A stretch of DNA of 64,000 bases from Panonychus citri (lineage: Eukaryota > Arthropoda > Arachnida > Trombidiformes > Tetranychidae): the NCBI RefSeq assembly GCF_014898815.1, contig NW_026515428.1, forward strand, positions 744,001-808,000. Direction: 5' to 3'. Below the pieces are notes generated by a model. It saw only the letters and a program-made list of their open reading frames with translations, did not search any database and was not told the DNA's origin. Shown here one piece after another: positions 40,371-53,620 of the stretch. The number at the start of each line of letters is the position of its first letter. Position 1 is the first letter of the stretch. The translations under genes and the position numbers were made by a program.

Positions 40371-43300
40371 ATGACAATCATCATCTTCATGCTTAGTCTT
40401 CATTTTCATCCTCATCATCATCAGTTTCCTTTCCATCGCACACCATCAATTCAATTGCAACATTTCAAGTCAAACCTTTTTCTTCATCTTCATGAACATT
40501 TGGCTTCCCATTTTGTATTAATACAGTTAAACCCGAAATCAACAAGCTTCATCTTCATCTTTATCATCATCATCTTGTTGATTATTTTTGATTAAACTTG
40601 ATGTGTATGAAAGTTGAACACAGGAAGATCCTCTAATTACAGCTAATCCAAACTAATCATGAACTTGTCATGTTGATTTCCGGTTCAACAGTTATCACGA
40701 TATATCTGAACACACACACACATCAATACATTCATATACAAAAAGATATAAAACAAAGCTAAAAGTTTATATAATAATAATAATATGAAAGAAACAAAAA
40801 AAACTCAACAATTGTCGAGCAATTAACTTAATCATTGGTGAACCTCTAATTGTGTAGCCTCAAAATAGGAAGTCAGTGACTTTTTTTTTCTAGTTGGCAC
40901 AAATTAGGGAATCACAATTAACTCACAATCAACTAATTAGCTACTACACTAACTACACAATTTATTATGTTGCTACAAAACAATTTGTCTCTGTATCTTT
41001 TTTTTCAACTATTCAGCAACTAATTGTTTTAAATTAGCTTCCAGTTTTCAACGACAATTAAACTGATTACCTTTTAACAAATATCCAACCCCCTAAAGTA
41101 ACTCAATCAAATAATCAAAGTTAATTGTTGACACTGTGAACAATTTGATTAGTATGATGAAACCAAAATATTAACCACAAGTCAAAATCAACAATTAACT
41201 TTGATTATCAGTTTCTGGGTTAATATTATGATTATTATTTTACAATTTAACTGGTCAGTTAATCAACTGATTGTTTATCATTGTAGGGCAATGGGTGGGG
41301 ATGATGATGATAAGTATCATAAATGAGGATGAAATTAATTAGTGAATTAAAAAATTATGATGAAAAATTATTATGATGACATAAAATGATGAGGATAAAA
41401 TCAGTATGATGATGATGATGAGGATTTTGATGACACAGGTTAAGGTTATCACAGGTAAGCCATTGAAAGGACATCAATCAAAAGAGGATGATGATGATGA
41501 TGATCATGATCATCATCTTAATCATTTAAAAACTAATTATCATTACATGAGATCTTAATTGACACTTGAGGGTAACAAGTGTAGTAACAAGTTGTTTCCT
41601 ATTTACAAATAATTTGCATCAATCTAAATTGATTTACCTTTGGCAATCAACTGATTTTCAAGAGCAATCAATAATTAACCAATCGCAATAATAATCAAAG
41701 TGATGTCAACTAAATTAACTTAAATTGTATTGAGAGAAAAATATAAAAACCAATCAAATCTTAATCAACAAGTAATCAATGACTTTTTTTTTCTCAATAT
41801 TTAATTTCCAAAGCAATTAAAAATTATCTAATGACATTGATTGAATTTTAGTAAACCAATCAAGATATTAAATTGATTGTGTTGATGTTTAACTTAGATT
41901 AAGTTGTATTAATAGTATTTAATGTGTGGTGATTTAATTGTTGCCATTTAATTTGATTGTTTATCTCTTGATATTTGCATTTGATTCGTTCAACTAAACA
42001 AAAAAAAACTTTTTTTCGATCTCAATTTTTGTTACTATTCAGCTCTCCAGCTCAATGTCCCTATGGATGCTCATGTCAAAACGATGATGTCGATTGTCGT
42101 GATCGTGGCCTAACGGAAATACCTCCAGATATACCTGAGACTGTTACAGAATTGTAAGTGTCCATTAAGATGACTAAATCTTTTTCGAAGAAAACAAAAA
42201 TAAAAACAAACTCCAAATGAGATTCGATAATAATAACACATCTCATTAACTTCCGTTAAGAAGGTTATATAACTTTTTTTTTCGAGATTAGAACTTTTTT
42301 TTTCTTCTAAACGATTATTACCTTTTCATCATCGAGAAACAACATTATATAAGTTCGAGCTTTGAATTCTGAACATTTACCTTTAAGAGAAATAATAACA
42401 AAGTTCCTTTGATGATGATGATGATAATCATCATCGTAAATGTTCAAGTTCGGTTATAATATATTAGAACTTTTTCTTGTTCCAACTTTTCTTTCTTTTC
42501 AGACGATTAGAACAAAATCGAATCACTGAATTACCTGGTCGAGTTTTCTCCACATTTAAACATCTCAGGAGATTGTGAGTATAGTTAATCATGTTTATCG
42601 TTAATTGTTACACATTAAATTGCTAATTTTAGAACAATTAATTAATTGGATTCTCTTGTTACTCTATTCAAAGGGATTTGAGTAACAATCAAATCTCAAA
42701 AGTTGCTGGTGATGCTTTTTATGGACTCAAATCATTGACCACTTTGTAAGTGAATTAATTTTAATTGTTCTGTTTAAATCTGTACCTTTTGATGATGATA
42801 ATTTAATCTAATTGTGATTAACTTTTGAAAATCAATTACATTTACATTTCTACTTTAACATTGATAAGTTTGTTTCATTTTTTACTATTTGTTAATTGTA
42901 ATTGACATTGACTTTGTCTCTCTCTTGTGTTGATTGATATTGATTTTTGTTGATTGTTGATTGTTGATTTGATTGATTATTTGGATATATTTGATTTCTG
43001 TTAGCAATCAAAATGGTTCACCATTAATCAAATGTTACTGGATTTTATTGGATTAATAAATTGTGTGAGTTTTTTTTTCGGCTTGTCATCAATTGATTGT
43101 TAACAATATATTATATTGGCTGGTAATCTATTTGATTACGATCAATATTGATGATTAATTGTTGGTTATATTTGTTTGTTTGTTGATTTAGTTTTTGAGT
43201 GAAAAAAAAAGTTAGTAAACTTAAATCATCACTGGTTTCATCATTAACTAATCATCGTCATTATAATCAATAAATTGTTTCAATCAATGTGTTAAAAATC

Positions 43301-46077
43301 AACAATCAACTAAATTAATTTAGTTCAAGACTCCAAAATGAAAACAAACTAACCTTTGATTAATGTTAAGTCAATCAAAGTGATTAGATTTTAATTAAAG
43401 TGATTAATTGTTAAGCTAATCATGTTCACCAAGGAAACTAAATCAACCAATACAATATCATATAATCCCAACAATTAACTAAATTAATGGTAAGGTAAAC
43501 AAAATCTAAACAATTAAGATGATGAAATTTAAATTGTGTTTTTTTCATCCATTCAATATAATACAATCAATATGCAATTTCAATCTCAAGGGGACAATTA
43601 ACATTGATCAATACAATTAAGCCTAATACACAAATGAAATGATAACAATTAGAACTACAATCAGAGTTAGAGTCTAATAGAGTGAGAAACAATTAACTTG
43701 ATTGATTGTTTAATTGTTGTTTAGATTGTGACTCAAAGTAAAGGGATTAGATGAATGATAATATGTATGGAAATTAATTTAATATATAAATCATGATTAA
43801 ATTTACATTTCCTCAGGTATTACAATTAAATTAACTCACATTGGAATCATAAGAATGTGCAAAGTTGATTGCAAACAATTTAAATTAACCCTCGAACCTC
43901 AAGTTAGTTGATTAAACGTACCTGATGATTAATTGTCAACAATCAACAAATATAGAGACAAGGAATGTATTTGATTGAGAATCAAGTTAATCAACAATTA
44001 ATTATATTAAATCATCATCACAATTTTGATCAATTCCTTTGGTTGGAAATGTAATTAATTGGTTTCAATTTGATTGTCTAATGGATTCTAATTTTATCCT
44101 AATATTTTCTTAATTGTTTCTTTAATTGTATTTAGGGTTTTATATGGTAATCGATTAACTGATTTACCTCGTAATGTTTTCCATGGTTTATCATCATTAC
44201 AATTATTACTATTAAATGCTAACAACATTTCCTGTATCCGGAAGGACCTTTTTTCCGGCCTTCAGAATTTGAATTTACTTTCACTTTATGATAATAAGAT
44301 TCAATCTCTGGCCAATGGTACATTTGATTATTTTAAAAACATTGGTACACTTCATTTGGGTGGTAATCCTTTTGTCTGTGACTGTAATCTCAAATGGTTA
44401 GCCAATTATTTGCAAAAAAATCCGATTGAAACCTCGGATGCCCGTTGCACTGAGCCCAAAAGGTTATCCAGGAAACGGATCATGTCACTAGATCCGGTGA
44501 AATTTAAATGTCGAGGTAAGTGTTTACACAATTAATCAATTATTTCAATAGATATATCATTCAATTGCAATTCTTGATAATCATCAGGATCATTAAGTTG
44601 ATAAGTACTTTCGAAGTGGCTTCGAACTCTTTTTTTTGTCCAACTCTCTCTCTCTCTCTCTCTCTCTCTCAATCAATTCCCACGAAAATTAATAATGACT
44701 AAATACTTGGAGTGATAATGATAAGTGTTAATCTGATATCATCTTTATATTCAATCAGGAAATCATCATATCGATTTGATAGTTTGTTTCGAGTAGAGAG
44801 AGAGAATGAAAAAAAAAGTTCTAAGGCAGTTTCGACTATACTTAGAACTTTTTCTCTTTGTTATTGTTAGGATGATGATGAAGATGATGATGATAACTCT
44901 TACTGTCAAGTTATCCAATAATAACGATGATGATTAGTTTGGTTGTGATAATCAAATTTAATAGCAAATGATTTACTGGTTGCTCTTATTTTGTCGTTTT
45001 TTTTTGTTGGTCTTTTTTTTTATTGGCAATAAAAGAAACGGGATCGGCTAAGTGGCCTGGGGTTTAGGACTTTCACAGGGTTTATTTTTATTGGATAACA
45101 ATAGGATATTGAAGGTACAAGAAAAATGTTTTAACGTACCAATGGTTATGTTATTATTATCATTACATAATTTAGTTGATTTGATTGTTGAGTAAAAAAG
45201 TTTTTCTTTCAATCTGAACAATTGAGACACACCAAACTTGTCAATTTTTGTTGTGTTAACAACAATTAAGAGGTAGTTTTTTTGTTGTTGTTGTTAATAA
45301 CAATCGTTTATTGTCAACTGATCAACATCACCATCATCAATGGACAAGGTATTAGGTAACAGTAGCAATTAGTTGATTTCTGTTGTTTGGTTGTTTGATT
45401 ATTTCAATATTACTAAATGGAAATGGATACTTGATAAACTTTTTTGTTTGAATTTTTTTTCCTCAACAGGTAATGAGGCTTTCAGAACTCGTAATACCTG
45501 TGGTAAGACTAAAGGAATACCTGAAATTATGGAGTATCAGAATGTTGAACGAAGTGAAAATCATCATGATCATCATTTATCATCTTCATCATCTAATGTC
45601 CTGGTTCCGGAAACCAAGAAACGTCATGACATTATTGAGAAATTTTTGAAAGAATTGTCATCCCAAGGTGGAAAGGTAACTGATTTATCCGATAAATTGG
45701 ATAAATTGTTGAAATATGTTGAAACAATTAACTCTAAATTGGATGAGATGAGTAAAAAAAATGCTCTCGTTAAATTATCATCTTCATCTTCATCATCCTC
45801 ATCATCACCTTGCCTCTATCCAGTAATCAAGAAGAAAGATTCATCTTCATCATCTTCATTAACATCATCTCTCCTGCTCCCTGGACCAGTGACACCAACA
45901 TCAATCTCATCTTCATCTTCATCCTCATCATCATCATCATCATCGCCTTTATCATCTTTATCTTCATCATCTCCAAGTGAAACAATTGATTCATCAGGAA
46001 AAGATGAAGATCAATCTTCCGGCATGTTTGATAAAAGCTCATTAACCAAGTATGATGATTACGATGATAAAGAATGA
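28390..46077 (+). CDS. Secreted slit-like protein with a single LRR block
   Basis: Exons 28390-28499, 42043-42153, 42503-42574, 42674-42745, 44136-44515, 45470-46077; all phases agree and give 450 residues. Residues 1-35 look like a signal peptide (hydrophobic core AILFQLMVLFVLLPAHW). LRRNT starts CPYGCSCQNDDVDC at 42-55. LRRs cover about 72-195 and closely follow the second LRR block of Slit (TEIPPDIPETVTELRLEQN, LRRLDLSNNQIS, LQLLLLNAN, NLLSLYDNK). LRRCT at 199-248 has NPFVCDCNLKWLANYL and KNPIETSDARC. In Slit further LRR blocks, EGF, laminin-G and cystine-knot domains follow; here there is instead a short charged heptad-like helix (about 285-325) and a Ser-run tail ending in acidic residues. 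The 13.5 kb join of exon 1 rests on signal peptide and phase only. The second LRR block of Slit is the Robo-binding one, so Robo binding is a possibility, not shown. Confidence 0.75.
39964..40009. repeat. (GA)n array
   Basis: About 22 uninterrupted GA units. It is in inverted relation to the CT arrays at 40175-40212 and 40325-40368. Confidence 0.95.
40175..40212. repeat. (TC)n array
   Basis: About 18 TC units, 165 bases after the GA array and complementary to it. Confidence 0.95.
40325..40368. repeat. (CT)n array
   Basis: About 22 CT units, the third array of the cluster and also complementary to the GA array. Confidence 0.95.
42746..44135 (+). other. Slit-like intron between LRR exons
   Basis: A 1.39 kb GT-AG intron (GTAAGT...TTTAG) in phase 2, like the other LRR introns of this gene. 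AT-rich, with no exon recognised. Confidence 0.7.
44516..45469 (+). other. Slit-like last intron
   Basis: A 954-base phase 1 intron from GTAAGT to CTCAACAG. It holds a CT run at 44645-44670. The splice joins the LRRCT end (FKCRG) to NEAFRTRNTCG. If the intron were retained, the reading frame would end at 44535, so a shorter isoform ending just after LRRCT is possible. Confidence 0.7.
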
Positions 46078-48617
46078 TAATTATCAGCTGATGATAATTT
46101 GATAATATTGGGTAAAGAAAACGAGTTGATTACATAAACAATCAACACACAAAACCAACAACAACAATTTAATCCAATTGCAATATAGTAATTAATATGA
46201 ATATCACATAACAATTAAGAGGATAAAAGACAATACAGAAAAATTATCACTTCGTTTTCATATTGAAATTTTCTTCGTCTTCAAATCTTAATCGAAACTT
46301 TTTTTTCTTCTTCGCGATTTGGTTAATTGTCACCAATCATTTACACTGATTACAATTAATCGACACGAAAAACGCAAAATAATTAAATGTTATTTGTAAT
46401 ATTAACTGCTAATACCATAAGTTGCTAATAATTAATTATGATACAAAACAATTAACTGATTACTTTGGAAACTATTATATACCTCAAACTTTACAAATCC
46501 ACTTTGAAACTTTTCTTTCCTCTTCCTGATTAATACTCTGGATTTTGCTTAATTATTAGATTTTTCCTTGTAATAATGATGATAATTAATAACAATTAAT
46601 AAAAAAAACTGAATAAAATTAACCAATTGTTGTAATATTTTTAATTGTTTCGCATTTTCAATTATTCTTGTCACAATTTGATTGAACCATTTCAAGTGAT
46701 TTCTTAGCGGTAAACAAAATTATCGACAATTTAGTTGATTAGCAACAATTAGTGACAATCAAGGCTCATCATTTAAGTGCTTTCATCATCACTAAATTTG
46801 ATTACATCTCAAAGGTTGACATTGATTGATTAAAGTTGACAAATTGTCAAAGTTAATTGTTGTTTTAATAAATAAGGACCAGAACTTTTTGTTTCTTAAT
46901 TGCTGCTGATAACTGTTAATTTTTGATTGTTACTAATCCAACCAAGTGTATTTATATAAATAAATTAATCAACAATTTGTGTTCACCCTTGGGACAATTA
47001 ATCATCATCTTATAACACACTTAGATTATCTTGATTATAATCAAATTGATAATAAACTAACATTGTTACAATTTGCCCGAGGGCAACTCACGAAAAACAA
47101 TATTGATTAACAAAGTATATTAAACATCATAAATTGAGATTAATATCAAATAATTTAAGTTATTTTCTGTTATTTTTTATTGATTAACTAATCAAAATTC
47201 AAGACAATCTAAAGCCAAGGTTAATTTTAGTAAATTTTCAAAATAAATTAACAATTAAATTAACTTAATAATGATAATAATTTATTTCTAAGGTAAACAA
47301 AAGTACCAATAGAAACAAAAAAAAAGTAAAAAAACTCAAGTCAAGAAAAAAATTACAATCAACAAGACCCAATTAAGTTAATTATCTGTAACTAAATTAA
47401 TTGATTAACGATAACACCATCATCTTAATGTATCTCAACGGTAACACTTTAATTTGACATAATAATTGAACATTAATTATGATTAATATAAATTGTCTTA
47501 ATTTTAGTTAATAGAAACAATCAAAAAGTAAAAAATAGTTATTTTAATTTCCCTTAGCAATGAACAAGAAAAAAATATATTAATAAGAAAATTGTTAATT
47601 CTGATTATGATAACAAAAAATTAAATGAAACAATTTAACACCAATTGGAGATAATGACAACAATCAACATTGATTGTGTTCAAGAGGGAACCAATTAATT
47701 ATGATAATCAATTGAGAACCTCAGGATAGATGAACAACAATTATAATCAGAATGGAAAACGAATACGAATCAAAATGATCGCCTCAACAATTAACTTTTT
47801 CTCAATTAATACGAGAGAGAGAGATTTTGAATTGTGTTGATGTTTACAAGAAGAGAATCGTAACAATTAAGCAACAATCAAATTTACAATTAGAATTGAT
47901 CATTTGAAATTAGTAATAGAAGAAAATAAAATGAATCCAATTGTTGGTGGAAAAAGTGAAAAAAAAAGTTATCACGATTTTAACTTTATCGACATTGAAG
48001 AGAAACTTTTTTCACGCTCTTGTACTTATCCTCTTATGATAATCACTTTTTCTGGCCTCATCTCTACATATCCCCTTATCTTCATCATCTTTATCCTCAT
48101 CACCTTAACCACCCCGCCACCACCAACTCTCACCTCTTCCCACCGTGATAATGTTTTGGTATTTTAGTCTAGGGTTATTATTTTTTTCTTATTATTATTA
48201 TCATTTGTGTGACTCAATATTCATTCAAGATTCAATATAAGCCCTCAAGAGAGAGTCAGTGAGATGATGATGATAATGATGATGAGGATGGAGATGAAGG
48301 CAAGGATGAATCATCTTCATCTTTGTTAGTCATGTTTTGTTTTCTCTCTCTCCTTCTTTATAATTCCTAGCATTCTGATAGAGAATTGATTCTTTCGCCA
48401 TCTCTTGGTTTCCAAATTAAGTAACTTTCATTTTCATTAATTGTTTTTTAATTTTCATCTCTTGTGTTGATTAATTTGATTATTTCACAGAGAGAATCTT
48501 TGATTGTTCCTTGCTTGATTAATTTTTTCTTCTTTTTTTGTGTAATGTGTGTTGGAGATTTTACTTTGATTAATTAAACACACACAAAGTTGATTGTTGG
48601 TTACATTTACGTCCAAT
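46078..48617. other. Intergenic region between converging genes
   Basis: 2.5 kb of AT-rich DNA between the slit-like and phosphatase 3' ends. The only ORF over 80 codons (47904-48167) is low-complexity with no family resemblance. Nothing else is supported. Confidence 0.6.
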
Positions 48618-51600
48618 TTAAGGTTCGACAGTTGATTTCGCATCGGAGTCCATGTTGATTAGTTGGGCTGTTGCCTGTTTATCTTCAGCCATTTTGTTTG
48701 CCGTAGTTTCATTGATAACTTTATCTTGGTCATCTCCGTTTGATTTCTTGGCAAAATAACGGTTTATTGCTTTATGGACAAAGATATATTGATCTTCAGT
48801 TTCAATCATATGGATTCGCTGTCGTCTCAATAGGTACAATTGTCCAAGTACATCAATAGCGTTTTCCTGTTGCCCCATTTTCATCATTATGTCAATCATA
48901 ATATAAGTTCCAGTTCGTCCTACTCCAGCTGAACAGTGGGTTACAATTGGACCTTGGCTGGGTAATTGTTTACCATCTGATTTAATTGTTTCAATTAGAT
49001 TGAGTAGAGGTTCAGGATCAGCAGGAGCACCATGATCAGGCCAATTAACGTAATGGTAAAGAATCACTTCTCTACTTTCATCTCCCTATTTTAAATTGAT
49101 TGAAAACAAAACAAAACAAAACAAATTGAAAACAATCAAATGATTGATGGGATCACAATAATGATTAAATTACCTTTGTCACAGTAAATTTTCTGATAAC
49201 ATAATTAACTGAATCAGTGTTGGTAGATGAATGTTTAACAGCTATTTTACCATAGGTATTACTTTCCCCATCATCAGGCCAATATTGATCACATTTAATC
49301 TGATGGAAAACAACAATTAAAGATCGGTTAAGGTTAACCAATTGATACAAACTAATTGTTAGTTAATTACAACTTACTTTTCCACTCTCATAAAGACCAG
49401 TTAACATGACAATTTGACAAGAATCTTGTTGCCAAATCATTTTCCAGAAATCATTGAATGTCCAATTTAATGGTCCTTGTGTTGCTATGTAACTTTTCAA
49501 TTGATTGTAACCATCAATGTAACTTGCATTAATATAATCAGTTGGTTTAATTGTTACACTTGAAGAGGATGATGATGATGGTGATGATACAGTTAATCCA
49601 TCGGTATCATTTTTATTTTCCTCATCACCAACAGTTGATTCTTTAGTGATTGTAGTAGTTGTTGTTGATGTAGAATCAATGTTAACCTTTTCATCTTCAT
49701 CGACAATTAACTTAACCCGATTAAAATCAAAGGCAGGAATGTAAACATAACGATTCTTTTTCCGATTCTCTGGTTTGGTTCCATCAATTGAAGGCATTTG
49801 CATGAAAGGAATTGAATTAAATTCTGTATGTAAAATTGTCAGGAAACTTGAATCTCTTAAAGAAACATCCAAACTTGGTAAATCAATCAAATGATGTTCA
49901 ACCTCCATGTTAATATATGAATTTGTATGTAATCGTCTATCCAATGAACCAGAGAGAAACTTATTAGATGATTTGTTATTATTTCCACAAGAGATTGTCA
50001 AACGATTCAGATGATCTAATGGAAAACACAAAGAGACACAATTAAAATTTCGTTACTTTACTGTTCCAAAGGTAAACAATTAACTAATTAATCACCTTCA
50101 CAGCGTCGATAGGAACGATTTCTATCCTTAAACAATGAACTTCTATGGCGTTTACTCCATATCATAACAACATCTTGCCAACGGACATCAACTTCAGCCT
50201 CTCTCCTGGAAAAGGAAAATGATAACAAAACAATTAGTAATCAACGTTAACAATCAATTGTATTTGCACACAGTTTCAATAGATTGATTAGAAAATACAA
50301 TCATTAACTTTCCGTAATAACAATTAGTAATAATCACAATGTTTCCTTTCATATTGTATATATATTAATAGATACACATACAGATTAACCCTTACGCTTT
50401 TGGATAAATTTTTTTGTTTCACTTCAACTAAGAACGGACTAAATCGGGTTAATTGTATTCTCATTGGACAAAAAGTAATTGGACAGTTGACCACAATTAA
50501 GGTAACACAAAACAATTAATTGAATATAAATTAATTGGTGAACAAACAAAAAGCTAAATTAAGAAACAGAAAATAATATCAACATATATAAGTACATGTA
50601 AACATATACTAAATACCTTGAAGCAGCAACGCAATCACATCAATCAGCAAATAATTAAAAAGACAAGACTATTAATCAGGTAAATCTTTCAAGGTGAGAG
50701 AGAGAGACACACACACAATTAATTAATTAATAGCAAGGAACAATAAACAATAATATTTACAACAATTAAAGAAATTAAGATTATTCCAGAAAAAGAACAT
50801 CAGAAAAAAAGAAAACACCTTAGCACTTTCACCTATTTGTCACCTTTGAGATTTTGAATTTTTGAAGACACAAACAAAGAAATTAAAATTAACTGATTTA
50901 TATATATTAGTAAATCTACTTACAGGTAATAGATTAATCCAGCGATTATAATTAAAAGAATTACAATTAATCCAGCAAATAGGGCGATTAGGGTTTTAAT
51001 TAAATCGGAATCAGTTGATTCCACTGGGAAAATAACAAGAGTGTTGATGTCACCAAATTATGAATAGAAAAGCAAATGAATTTGTTTTAGAAAAAGAGAA
51101 AGAGAAAAGAAAGAGAAAGAAAATTATAATTAAAACTGGTTTTCGGTTAGAAACTTAAATTGTTTACAATTTTCCATTAGATTGTTGGTCGCTGATTAAC
51201 TGGATTTAATTAACTTACGTATAACCGAACGTGATGATTGAACAATTAGAATTGATTGTCGAGGGTCAAAGCAGCTAATCCAAATCGATATTGTCGATTT
51301 GGTTTCAATGGAGGATTAAGATAATTGTTAACATTTCCATCGTTGGAACCAACTTTTAATTCAATTGGTTGGGTTGCTAATTGTTCTGGTGTTAATTTAA
51401 TTGCAGCATAATATGGTAATTGCTGGTCAGCTGATTGTCCATAAGTGTAACTATAATTACGACCAGTTAATTGTGATCCATCATTTTGATCCAGTTGATT
51501 AACACTCGATTGGTGAGTGTTAACTGTTTCAACGATTACAAAATAACATCTAATTGATTTTACAATTAAGAATTATAAATGTTAATTAAATTTTTCATAT

Positions 51601-52933
51601 TCTTGATTGTTGCCAGTTAATTTAAGTTCAAGTTGATATTGATAATAATAATACGGAATTACTTTTCAACAATTTATTTGATTGTTTTAGAGACAATTAA
51701 ATTACTATTACCACAATTAATACAAATGGATTGATTTTAAACTGATTGTTCAGCTAAATTGTTGTTGTTGTTGTTAATTGTTGGGGATGAATTTAAATTG
51801 TTTGAATTTACTTTTCTTACACCACAACAGGCAATTAGATTGATTATAATTAAACCAACTAGGAAAGGTGAAGCAATTATCAGGGAAACAATTAACTGAA
51901 AGATATCCTTGCTTTTTGATGAGTATCGTTGAGAAACTGTTAATTGTGAAGTTAATTTAATTGATTTGTAACCAATTCCAAATATTTTACAATTATAATT
52001 ACCTGTTGATTTTGAGGTAATATTGTTAATTGTTAATGAATTACGGTGAAGAGGTAAATCACTTGTAGAGGAATCAAGTAAATCAAGTGTGTTAATTGTT
52101 GAATCTTTCAGGGTTTTATTGTTAATTATAAGATCACTTTTGATTGTTGATGATGATGATGATGATTTTAATTGTGATTGACCATTGAATGACCATTCAA
52201 AATAAACTGGATCACCTGAGATTATATAACAAATAAATGTAACACTTGATCCTGGAGCAATTAAGAGACGATCAGGTTCAATCCAAGCTTTAATTGTTCG
52301 AGTAACAATAATATCATCAATAAATTGTTCCGATGAATTATTATTATCAATATTATTATTGATCGAAATTGTTGAACAATTTAAATTACTAAAGAAAATT
52401 AAATTCAATCAATAATCAATGGAGAGAGAAAGAAAATGATAATCACAATTAACAAGAATAATTGATTAATTGTTTCTTCTTGGTAATTGTATTGATTTTC
52501 TTTCGTTAATTGTCAACAATTAGATACTTAACTGTACTTGATTGCGAAGATGTTTCTTAATTGGGAATATCCTTAATTCAACTGATTCCTTTGAACGAGA
52601 TAATATTTCAGGTTCATCGACGAAATATAAATCTGAACAATTAAGACGATTAATTGTAATTAAATTACTCGAATTTTAATTGTTCAACTTACCTGTTGTT
52701 AAATTTAATTGTGGTGATTCTTGTGGTTGTGGCGATGTTGATGATTGATTTGAAGTTAATTGTTCAATTGGTTTTGTTGTTGATTCGGATCTAATGTAAC
52801 GTAATTGTTGATTCCAATGAGATTCTAATTGTTAAAGATTAGTTAATTTCTTTCATTTAATCTTGTTATTCATTAGGATCTTACCTGTTAAATTAAATTT
52901 AATCAGCACAATTAAAACTATCAAGGTAAACAT
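48618..52933 (-). CDS. Receptor-type protein tyrosine phosphatase, single catalytic domain
   Basis: Transmembrane phosphotyrosine phosphatase. Exons (minus): 52933-52885, 52824-52693, 52632-52533, 51549-51219, 51023-50924, 50205-50096, 50015-49378, 49299-49174, 49085-48618; about 684 residues. Signal peptide MFTLIVLIVLI, a Gln/Ser/Thr-rich stalk, then one FN3-like domain (ELRIFPIKKHL, CYFVIVE, PPLKPNRQYRFGLAA), a TM (LIALFAGLIVILLIIIAGLIYYL) and one PTP domain: INASYIDGYNQ, KCDQYWPDDGES, WPDHG, the active-site loop HCSAGVGRTG and ETEDQY. All catalytic elements are present. All joins are in phase except that the FN3 exon needs one extra base near 51268-51270 (TTT for TTTT); as written the frame stops soon after. 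Exons 1-3 can also splice to the Ig exon at 52388-51737. The subfamily is uncertain. Confidence 0.82.
50206..50923 (-). other. Phosphatase intron after the TM exon
   Basis: A 718-base phase 2 intron, AT-rich. The ORF at 50324-50515 has no resemblance to the family and no compatible splice sites were identified. Confidence 0.65.
51737..52933 (-). CDS. Ig-domain transmembrane protein sharing phosphatase 5' exons
   Basis: Exons 52933-52885, 52824-52693, 52632-52533 and 52388-51737 join in phase (the last in phase 2) to give 310 residues. The terminal exon encodes one Ig-like domain with SSVTFICYI, FEWSFNG and STGNYNCKI, giving the Cys-Trp-Cys pattern, then a TM (LIVSLIIASPFLVGLIIINLIACC) and a short Asn-rich cytosolic tail ending EQSV. 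It has no enzyme domain. The same third-exon donor is also phase-compatible with the FN3 exon of the phosphatase, and the FN3 fold looks complete only with that join. So this is most simply an alternative terminal exon of the phosphatase gene. A separate gene with overlapping exons is the alternative. Confidence 0.65.
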
Positions 52934-53620
52934 TTTTGAGGTAAATTTTTATTGATTTTGTTAAATTATCTTCATAATTGTTGAATATTTTGAATGAAAA
53001 TCATATTTGTTAATCCGGTTAATCAGTTTTTTAATTTTTTCACTCATTCTATTGACGTTTAAATGTTAATTGTTGATTAAATCAAAATGTTCATTTCCTG
53101 TTCCAATAATAATAATCATCTCATCATTTTTCCTGTTAACGGAAGATTCAACTAATTATTTTGATTGTAACACTAATTTTTTTTGCTATTAATCATCAAG
53201 GATGTAGGAATTTATTAACTTAATCAATTTCTGAACATTAATTAGTTAAGAAGTTAATAAACATAAAGATCGTTAATCATCAATAGAAATTTAAAAATTT
53301 CTCTAATTTTATTTTTCTTTTTGTTTTCTTTTTGTTTTCTTTTGTTTTCTTTTCTTGTTCAATGTTACAAAACAAAAGACAATTTAATTAATAAATTTTC
53401 TTTCAATCAAAATAAATTTATTTCCTTCCAATTTAAAGTTAATTGTTGTGATCGAGAAAAAATAATCAACTTTTTTTCAATTTTTTTCTCGAAAAAGGTT
53501 CGTAATTATGAGACGTTCCCTTTTCTTTGATGACCTTATGTTAACTTCTCAAGTCTCATTTGTTGGTGAAATTTGTTTTTTGGTTTTTAGACTAATTGAT
53601 TGATTAGTTAATTGTTAATT
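52934..53620. promoter_or_regulatory. Divergent promoter region: phosphatase (-) and UQCR10 (+)
   Basis: A 687-base gap between two divergent starts. It is AT-rich with TTTTGTTTTC repeats at 53320-53360. Promoters for both genes are expected here, but no core element can be pinned down. Confidence 0.4.

Larger units (their letters stand above)
28500..42042 (+). other. Giant first intron of the slit-like gene
   Basis: About 13.5 kb without a supported gene on either strand. It is packed with ATG/CAT trinucleotide runs, CT/GA arrays (31374-31388, 33897-33908, 35037-35055, 39964-40368) and CAATTAA-type words. The ORFs inside (for example 34675-34869, 35158-35454, 36425-36841, 37533-37848) are translations of simple repeats. 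It may hold regulatory DNA, but no individual element can be defended. Small unseen LRR exons cannot be wholly excluded. Confidence 0.6.

Noticed and set aside
28390..46077. A complete slit gene
   Set aside because: Only one LRR block is visible, and the frame ends at 46077 after a Ser-rich tail with no EGF, LamG or cystine-knot sequence downstream to 48.6 kb.
47904..48167. 87-codon plus-strand ORF after the slit-like gene
   Set aside because: Low-complexity Ile/Leu/Phe-rich translation with no resemblance or splice context.
51219..51549. A cryptic intron explaining the FN3 frame break
   Set aside because: The break lies within a few bases of continuous family-like sequence, leaving no room for GT-AG removal.
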